Positions 58,458 to 64,000 of a DNA stretch of 64,000 bases are shown here, piece after piece. Location: assembly GCA_017617065.1 (NCBI GenBank), contig JAFZWP010000001.1:1-64000 (forward strand), in the 5' to 3' direction. This DNA comes from Bacilli bacterium. GTDB taxonomy: Bacteria > Bacillota_I > Bacilli_A > ML615J-28 > CAG-698. The notes beneath the pieces were generated by a model. It was given only the letters and a program-made list of their open reading frames with translations, made no database searches and was not told the DNA's origin. The position numbers and the translations under genes are program-made. The stretch's first letter is position 1, and the number at the start of each line of letters is the position of its first letter.

Positions 58458-59543
58458 TTATAAAGCATCCTCCATATTAGTTACACAATCAAACCAAACA
58501 TAGGGATTTCTTTCGTATTTTTTATAAATATTTGGTATTTCTTCTCCAGTAGTTAATCTAGGTGTTTTTCTATAATAACAAAAATTAGGATTAATCAAAT
58601 CTTTATACTTAGCAAATACCTTTAATAACTCACTATGATTTACTTCATCTTCTTTTGAATTTACTAGTATTGTAGTACTAATACAATTACCAGTCAAATT
58701 TTCTTTAACTTTATCTAATACTAAATCAATTACTTCGGGTTTATATATTACATTTGAATGTAAGCCTTCTCTTTCGATATTACTACCAAATATAAAATTA
58801 CTATTAGAATTTTTTAATTCAGATGACAGCTTTAATAAATCTTTAAACAGTATAAAAGCATGTATAGGTTTATGAAACTCTTTATATAACCTATTAATTG
58901 TATCTGGCATAGTTTCAGCATCAATAATAGTAATTCTTTTTACTTGAGTAAAATCTACATTATTTTTAAGCCCTTCTATTAGCTTATTTAAATCAAGTTG
59001 TCGATATGGTAGTTTATAACAAGGACAATACCAACATCTATTATTCCAATAAATACAATTACGACTAGTAGCTATTACTAATATACCATTTGTTAAAACC
59101 CAGTTATTATCATAATCATAATTTTCAAAAGAAGGTAAAGGATTATTTAAATAATCTAATTTATTAATCTTTTCTTTATTTAATAACTTTTGACATAATT
59201 CTGGCAAAGCTTTATCTGGTTCACCACCAACAATATAATCTATTTCAGCTATTTCAGATAGATTCTTCCAATCATAAGTAGCTCCATAAGAATGGATTAT
59301 AATTTTAGTATCAGGCAAGACTTTTTTAATTTTCTTTAAAGATAAACATAAAAATTTATAAATAGTTTCATTAAAATTCCAAGATATAGCTAAAATCTTA
59401 GGTTTTATCTTAAGTACATCTCTTTCTAATTGATCAAAAGCTTCGGAAGTTATAAAAGCAGTAGACATACCCAATCTTTCGCTATTATTAGAAAGAATTT
59501 TAATACTCAAAGTTAAAGTTGAATTAATAAATACTATATCCAT
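58458..59543 (-). CDS. B12-binding-type radical SAM protein, divergent
   Basis: 361 residues, not of the eight-member family. Residues 1-120 resemble the Rossmann-like B12-binding domain ([27 protein letters not shown]), but the DxHxxG cobalamin-His motif is missing. [16 protein letters not shown] then gives cysteines spaced Cx6CxxC instead of CxxxCxxC, with another Cys two residues on. The barrel follows ([20 protein letters not shown]). Cobalamin use is doubtful; it may be a relative with a rearranged cluster site. Confidence 0.7.
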   Translation of the reverse strand: MDIVFINSTLTLSIKILSNNSERLGMSTAFITSEAFDQLERDVLKIKPKILAISWNFNETIYKFLCLSLKKIKKVLPDTKIIIHSYGATYDWKNLSEIAEIDYIVGGEPDKALPELCQKLLNKEKINKLDYLNNPLPSFENYDYDNNWVLTNGILVIATSRNCIYWNNRCWYCPCYKLPYRQLDLNKLIEGLKNNVDFTQVKRITIIDAETMPDTINRLYKEFHKPIHAFILFKDLLKLSSELKNSNSNFIFGSNIEREGLHSNVIYKPEVIDLVLDKVKENLTGNCISTTILVNSKEDEVNHSELLKVFAKYKDLINPNFCYYRKTPRLTTGEEIPNIYKKYERNPYVWFDCVTNMEDAL

Positions 59544-60610
59544 GTGTTTATAACTTTTATTATATAATTAATTTCTTCATCTGTTAATGTAGAATTACAA
59601 GGTAAAGATAATTCAGTATTATATATCCATTCTGTTTTAGGATATATTTTTATATTTAATTCTTCATAAGCTTTTTGTAGATGAGGTGGAATTGGATAAT
59701 GTATAGCTGTTTCAATACCTTTGTCATACAAATATTGTTTTAACTCATTTCTTTGTTCACAATGAATTGGAAATACATGCCAAATACATTTTGTATCAAA
59801 TTCAGGAAGCTGTATTTTAGGATTCTTGATATTATCTATATATTTCTTTGCTATTAATTTACGTTTTTTATTCTCATTATCTAAATCTTTCATTTTTTCT
59901 AATAAAACAGCAGCTTGTATTTCATCCATTCTAGAATTAGTACCTTTATATTCAAATATATTCTTAGATGCCATACCATAATTTCTTAATTTGCGTATTT
60001 TATCAGCCAATTCTTTATTATTAGTTGTAATAGCTCCGGCATCACCCAAAGCCCCTAAATTTTTACTTGGATAAAATGAAAAAGCTCCCGCATCACATAA
60101 TGAACCAGTCCGTTTTATTCCTTTATATATTATACCATGAGCTTGCGCACAATCTTCAATGACTTTAAGATTATGAAATGCTGCAATATCATTTATTTTA
60201 TCCATATCGCAGGGATAACCATATAAATGAGTAACTAATATAGCTTTAGTATTATCTGTAATAGCTTTTTCTATTTCATCTGGATCTATTGTATAATTAG
60301 TTTTGGGTTCAACTAAAACTGGAATAAGTCCATTATTAGATATAGCAAGTATAGTAGCAATATAAGTATTCGCTGCTACTATAATTTCAGATTCTTTAGG
60401 AAAATCAAAAGCTTTTATTATTAATTCTAGAGCATTTAATCCATTACCACAAGATATACAATATTTAACTTTGCAATATTTTGCCCATTCTTTTTCAAAT
60501 TCTTCAATCTTTTTACCAAATAAATAGCAACCTGAATCCAATGTATCTTTAATAGCATTAGATAAATTAAATTTATTATTAATAGCTTTAAGATCTAAAT
60601 ACTTAATCAT
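59534..60610 (-). CDS. DegT/DnrJ/EryC1 sugar aminotransferase, copy 2
   Basis: 358 residues. [35 protein letters not shown] (PLP phosphate region), IEDCAQAHG (pyridine Asp) and [18 protein letters not shown] (Schiff-base Lys). It is of the VioA/WecE-like type and differs from copy 1, so a second amino sugar or a second position is likely. It overlaps genes on both sides. Confidence 0.92.
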   Translation of the reverse strand: MIKYLDLKAINNKFNLSNAIKDTLDSGCYLFGKKIEEFEKEWAKYCKVKYCISCGNGLNALELIIKAFDFPKESEIIVAANTYIATILAISNNGLIPVLVEPKTNYTIDPDEIEKAITDNTKAILVTHLYGYPCDMDKINDIAAFHNLKVIEDCAQAHGIIYKGIKRTGSLCDAGAFSFYPSKNLGALGDAGAITTNNKELADKIRKLRNYGMASKNIFEYKGTNSRMDEIQAAVLLEKMKDLDNENKKRKLIAKKYIDNIKNPKIQLPEFDTKCIWHVFPIHCEQRNELKQYLYDKGIETAIHYPIPPHLQKAYEELNIKIYPKTEWIYNTELSLPCNSTLTDEEINYIIKVINTWI

Positions 60611-61530
60611 TATAAATCCAAAAATCGCTTTATATCCTGATATAAAGGTACATCAGAATCAATATATCCATCTTGTTTAAAATCTTCGCGTTCTGTCAAT
60701 AAATAACTCAAATTTTTAAACACCGGAAAATTAAATTCATCTACATGTACATATTGCATACTATAAATTCTATTCCAAGGATCATGACCACCCGGATCTA
60801 CACCTACTAATTTAAAATAACCCCAGTCTTTTAAATTTTTTAAAAAACGTATAAAATCATGGCGTTTTGGAAATAAATGCTTATATGGTGAATTCTGTTT
60901 ACCTTTACCTTTTAATAAAGCAATATCTAACTCAGAAAAATTAATACAAGCACCTTTAGATCTTTTATCAAAATTTTCAATCCATTCCTTTGTTATAGTT
61001 GTAATTAAAGGCTGGGTTAATATCATACCAACATCAATCTTCATTCCTGGATAAGTATTTCTAATCCAATTTACATTATCCCACCACCATTGCTCAGATT
61101 CTTTTGTAAAGCGCCCTGCTATATCATATGAAGTGCTAATATCAATTTTATCTATTACACCACCCTTTTCAAAAATTCCTAAGGTTTCTTTTAAATCTTT
61201 ATTATCTTTATATATTAAATTTGTCAATAGATTTACTCTATCTAATTTACCTTCTTGTAATAAGCGTAATGCAGTTTGAATTAAAGCTATAAATTCACTA
61301 TGTACTTCTAATTGATCTATTGAACCATCGAACAATTCACCACCCAAAAAGCGCAAACGATTAAAATTTTCCATAAAATTAGAATTAAGCATCTCATTAC
61401 ATAATTTCATATGTTTTTTGATATCTAAAGGCAAATGCATAATAGTTTGATTATAGCAAAAAACACAATTGTTATTGCAATGATTCCATAAATCCAAAAT
61501 CAATTCACATTCGTGTTCACGGTAATTCAT
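60610..61530 (-). CDS. Radical SAM enzyme, cluster paralogue 8
   Basis: 306 residues. [20 protein letters not shown] with CxxxCxx[36 protein letters not shown]-terminal [16 protein letters not shown] without cysteines; subtype of paralogues 6 and 7. The first radical SAM gene of the family in transcription order. Confidence 0.87.
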   Translation of the reverse strand: MNYREHECELILDLWNHCNNNCVFCYNQTIMHLPLDIKKHMKLCNEMLNSNFMENFNRLRFLGGELFDGSIDQLEVHSEFIALIQTALRLLQEGKLDRVNLLTNLIYKDNKDLKETLGIFEKGGVIDKIDISTSYDIAGRFTKESEQWWWDNVNWIRNTYPGMKIDVGMILTQPLITTITKEWIENFDKRSKGACINFSELDIALLKGKGKQNSPYKHLFPKRHDFIRFLKNLKDWGYFKLVGVDPGGHDPWNRIYSMQYVHVDEFNFPVFKNLSYLLTEREDFKQDGYIDSDVPLYQDIKRFLDL

Positions 61531-61777
61531 AAATTGTCACCATTGGTTCTATTTCTATTACTTTTGCATAAAAATCTTTATTTATTGGATTTTCTCTTAT
61601 TTTCTTTTCATATGTTGCAATAGCTACAGGAAAACCATGCTCAGTAAAAAACCCAAACTCAGGATTAAATACGATTTTAATTTCTTTATTTAACAAAGAC
61701 TTTTTTAATGCAAAGCGCTCTTCTTCAGATAATTTATTTATTAAATATGTATCAGAAGTCCAAGGATTTTCATACAT
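61517..61777 (-). CDS. Small protein of unknown function, 86 residues
   Basis: Not recognised. Mixed alpha/beta; ends [13 protein letters not shown]. It overlaps the radical SAM gene by 14 bases and starts 1 base after the gene upstream, so it is an integral part of the operon. Confidence 0.65.
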   Translation of the reverse strand: MYENPWTSDTYLINKLSEEERFALKKSLLNKEIKIVFNPEFGFFTEHGFPVAIATYEKKIRENPINKDFYAKVIEIEPMVTIYELP

Positions 61778-62206
61778 TTAAATCTCCAATTCCGGATTAT
61801 ATACAGCAGGTAAATATACTGAATATTGCTTATTACTAATAACTCTAACTTTTATATATTCTTCTGTTTTAATTTTTGAGCTATAGTCTAATAAATTACA
61901 ACCATATAAATCATTTAAAGTATGCAATTCTAAAGTATTCATAAATTCTTCTTCTATTTTATAATATTCTTGCTCATCTAAATTAAAATTATAAAATACC
62001 CGTACTATACAATTATAATCTAGAGTTTGAATAAACCATAACAACATCTTTAATAATTTATTTGAACCCTTTGCTGAAGTTATAATTATATCTAATTCAA
62101 AATGTTCGATCGATGAAGTAAGTTCAATCAAACAATCAGATAGCAATTTTAAAATTGTATCTTCTAAATCTGATTTAAGTAAAATTAATTGTTTATTATT
62201 CTGCAT
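61778..62206 (-). CDS. Protein of unknown function, 142 residues
   Basis: Not recognised. A helical N-terminus (LEDTILKLLSDCLIELTSSI) and a strand-rich middle (LDIIITSAKGSNKLLKMLLW). It overlaps the glycosyltransferase gene by 11 bases. Confidence 0.62.
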   Translation of the reverse strand: MQNNKQLILLKSDLEDTILKLLSDCLIELTSSIEHFELDIIITSAKGSNKLLKMLLWFIQTLDYNCIVRVFYNFNLDEQEYYKIEEEFMNTLELHTLNDLYGCNLLDYSSKIKTEEYIKVRVISNKQYSVYLPAVYNPELEI

Positions 62207-63020
62207 ATTTATCCAATAATTGTTGTGTTTTATTTATAATTTGTGTAAAGGCCGATAAACATCTATTTAAATATTGTTTATATTTAATTTTTGTTCCACT
62301 TTCATTTTGTTCTTTATAATCGCTATAATAATAATAGTAACTAGCTTTATCTGGAGTTATATAACTACAATCAAAATCATAAAACAAATAATTACTCATA
62401 CCATATAAAACTGCATTAAAGAATTCAGGTTTTTCATTTGTATACATCAAAATATTTTTTGAAAATACATAAAACCAGCAATGTGTTATGTCTGTCATTA
62501 ATTGAAATCTTTGTTTATTTTGACTATTATAAAAACATATAACTCTATTATCAACTAGTAAAGATTCATCAATAACAATTTCATTTTTTGTATAATTTTT
62601 ATCCACAACTTCTTCTTTTTCATGATAAGTTAGTAATAAACCCTTACAAACACTACTCTTATCCTCCATAATAGCTTTCATTGAGATTTCATAAAAATCA
62701 TAATCTAAACTATCATCTGATTCAGGAAAAGCAAAATAATCACCCGTGGCATTATCTAGTGCTTTTTGAAAAGAAGGTAATATTCCTAAATTTATATCAT
62801 TATCAATAACTTTAAAAGGTTTATTAAAGACAAACTTTTTGCTTTTTAAATCATCTAATATTTGAAGTGTTGTTTCATCTGTAGAGCAATCATTTACCAA
62901 AATAACTTCTATATTTGGATAAGTTTGATTTGAAATACTATCTAAAAATCGGTATAATTTATTACCCGAATTATATATACTTGTACAGATCGATAATAAA
63001 GGAAAATCAGTATTATTCAA
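62196..63020 (-). CDS. GT2-family glycosyltransferase
   Basis: 274 residues. LLSICTSIYNSGNKLYRFLD, EVILVNDCSTDETTLQIL and FPESDDSLDYDFY (an E-S-D-D version of the DxD motif). First gene of the long minus-strand operon; its promoter motif lies in the hairpin loop just upstream. Confidence 0.87.
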   Translation of the reverse strand: MNNTDFPLLSICTSIYNSGNKLYRFLDSISNQTYPNIEVILVNDCSTDETTLQILDDLKSKKFVFNKPFKVIDNDINLGILPSFQKALDNATGDYFAFPESDDSLDYDFYEISMKAIMEDKSSVCKGLLLTYHEKEEVVDKNYTKNEIVIDESLLVDNRVICFYNSQNKQRFQLMTDITHCWFYVFSKNILMYTNEKPEFFNAVLYGMSNYLFYDFDCSYITPDKASYYYYYSDYKEQNESGTKIKYKQYLNRCLSAFTQIINKTQQLLDKYAE

Positions 63021-63026
63021 TATAAA

Positions 63027-63060
63027 ATCCTCTTTCTTATATAGAACAAAGAAAGAGGAT
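63027..63060 (-). promoter_or_regulatory. Promoter motif inside a 10-bp hairpin
   Basis: Perfect stem ATCCTCTTTC (63027-63036) with GAAAGAGGAT (63051-63060). The 14-base loop contains minus-strand GTTCTATATAA. It likely ends the MiaB-like transcript and starts the cluster. Confidence 0.65.
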
Positions 63061-63087
63061 ACTAAAACAAGGATTATTTTTCTAAAC

Positions 63088-63942
63088 TTAAGCTCTTTCT
63101 AACCGACCTTCTTTATAATGAACAGTATATTTACTAATGTGTTCATCTGCTGAAAAATCTCCACTTACTGGAATATTATGAATAGTACGAGCACCATGTT
63201 CTGGTTCTACAATAACCATAATTTCTTTACCATCTAAAGTTTCTTTAAATCTATCAGAAATCTTCTTTTGTAAATCTTTATATTTTTCCATTCTTTCAAC
63301 AATCACATCTTCCGATACTTGATCTGGTAATGTAGCAGCTTCTGTACCTGGTCTAGCTGAAAAAGCGTGTGTCCAAAATGCAACTGGAGAAATTTCATCC
63401 AAGAAATTATAAGTATCCATAAATTCCTCTTCGGTTTCACCAGGAAAACCAGGAATAATTTCAATAGTAAATTCAACACCTTTTTCTCTAGCATAATTTA
63501 ATAATTCACGTAATTTAGCTTGTGTATGAGGTCTATGCATACGAGTCAAAGCTGTATCAGAAGCAGATTGAATAGGTACTAAACAAGTTTTTAATAGTCT
63601 TTCTTCTGAACCGATTAAATCCATTAATCTTTTAAATTTATCTTCATCAAATGGATTAACCTGTCCTACCATAAAATAAGTATTAGGAAAATCTTTTAAT
63701 AATCTTTGGCATAAACCAATCAAATCCCCTACTTCTGGATCATTATATTCAATAGAATTAACACCTTCTAATTGTAATAATTTCATACCATGATCTTCAA
63801 TACAAGATTTAACATTGGCATAAATATCTGCATAAGGTTCTGATATAGATGGGCCACGAAATTCACGAACTACACAATAACCACATTTTTGTGAGCAGCC
63901 ATCTTGAATCTTAATATAATTTGTTTTTTTCAAATCTACCAT
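63088..63942 (-). CDS. MiaB/MtaB-like radical SAM protein lacking the N-terminal MTTase domain
   Basis: 284 residues. IKIQDGCSQKCGYCVVREFRG matches the radical SAM site (CxxxCxxC) and downstream motif of methylthiotransferases. LVPIQSASDTALTRMHRPHT and EIIPGFPGETEEEFMDTY are the typical barrel segments, and the end (IMVIVEPEHG) could be a short TRAM-like tail. The usual N-terminal 130-residue domain with three cluster cysteines is absent, although the start is genuine (GGAG upstream). It could modify tRNA with a host partner or have a new substrate. Confidence 0.82.
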   Translation of the reverse strand: MVDLKKTNYIKIQDGCSQKCGYCVVREFRGPSISEPYADIYANVKSCIEDHGMKLLQLEGVNSIEYNDPEVGDLIGLCQRLLKDFPNTYFMVGQVNPFDEDKFKRLMDLIGSEERLLKTCLVPIQSASDTALTRMHRPHTQAKLRELLNYAREKGVEFTIEIIPGFPGETEEEFMDTYNFLDEISPVAFWTHAFSARPGTEAATLPDQVSEDVIVERMEKYKDLQKKISDRFKETLDGKEIMVIVEPEHGARTIHNIPVSGDFSADEHISKYTVHYKEGRLERA

Positions 63943-63971
63943 AATATACTCCTAAACTTATTTAGCAATTT

Positions 63972-63985
63972 CTTATAAATAGAAC
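63972..63985 (-). promoter_or_regulatory. Phage-type promoter motif for the MiaB-like gene
   Basis: Minus strand GTTCTATTTATAAG, 30 bases before the start at 63942. Confidence 0.5.
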
Positions 63986-64000
63986 TCGTTATTTTCTATT

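Noticed and set aside
1..64000. TAG-reassigned genetic code (as in Lak-type megaphages)
   Set aside because: Many genes end in TAG in the right place (2365, 4155, 19286, 38599) and no frame continues through TAG with family similarity.
1..64000. CRISPR arrays, insertion sequences, integrase or att sites
   Set aside because: No direct-repeat arrays, transposase or integrase motifs or obvious att duplications were found by eye.

Overview
The window reads as a piece of a large, AT-rich, lytic-type bacteriophage genome (a jumbo or huge phage). The evidence is viral replication and nucleotide genes (RecA, a family B DNA polymerase, NAD+-dependent DNA ligase, dUTPase, a thymidylate-synthase-like enzyme, thymidine kinase, anaerobic ribonucleotide reductase), tail-fibre-like proteins, a tRNA array invaded by homing endonucleases, and dense runs of small unknown genes. 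Genes use ordinary AGGAG ribosome binding sites, and TAG is a normal stop, so the code is not the TAG-reassigned code of some gut megaphages. NrdD/NrdG point to an anaerobic or facultative host. The one lipoprotein signal peptide (lipobox LTAC) looks Gram-negative. Both host statements are inferences.

Layout. 1-19.6 kb, plus strand: ClpP (cut by the window edge), IscS and IscU translationally coupled, RecA, a family B polymerase with a primase-like C-terminal domain, ribosomal protein bS21, glycosyltransferase and Stealth-like genes, a nucleotide-pool block (dUTPase, DUF5664/MazZ-like protein, TS-like enzyme), a 54-residue ferredoxin, thioredoxin-NrdG-split NrdD, and thymidine kinase. 19.7-34.4 kb, mostly minus strand: AAA+ ATPase, Hsp20, NAD+ ligase, metallophosphoesterase, a phosphate-acyltransferase-like protein and many small unknowns. 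34.5-40.7 kb, minus strand: 19 tRNAs (18 amino acids; no Arg or His seen), an acyl carrier protein, three homing endonucleases of different folds, a group I intron in tRNA-Leu(UAA), a tmRNA-like element reduced to its tRNA-like domain, and more than 20 hairpins filling the spacers. 40.9-45.5 kb, plus strand: tail-fibre-like genes, two ending in near-duplicate Hint domains, then a P-loop kinase. 45.5-64 kb, minus strand: a nearly gapless 18-kb cluster of eight paralogous radical SAM enzymes interleaved with two carbamoyltransferases, two DegT aminotransferases, a dTDP-glucose 4,6-dehydratase, two GT2 glycosyltransferases and a B12-type radical SAM protein, with a MiaB/MtaB-like radical SAM gene upstream.

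How it fits together. The strongest candidate for an undescribed system is the 45.5-64 kb cluster, which looks like a phage-borne pathway that builds and radically remodels a nucleotide sugar or glycan and then carbamoylates and transfers it. The window holds eleven radical SAM proteins in all. It also holds the means to build and reduce iron-sulfur clusters: a cysteine desulfurase coupled to an IscU scaffold, and a 2[4Fe-4S] ferredoxin. The TS-like enzyme carries the Asn-to-Asp change typical of dCMP-specific relatives, so a modified cytosine in the phage DNA is possible. The final target of the cluster (virion glycan, DNA base, or host surface) cannot be decided from sequence alone.

Regulation. 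Two promoter types recur: a sigma70-like form (GGTTTTACT, 17 bases, TATAAT) and a phage-type motif (GTTCTATATAA). The second is often placed inside the loop of a terminator-like hairpin.
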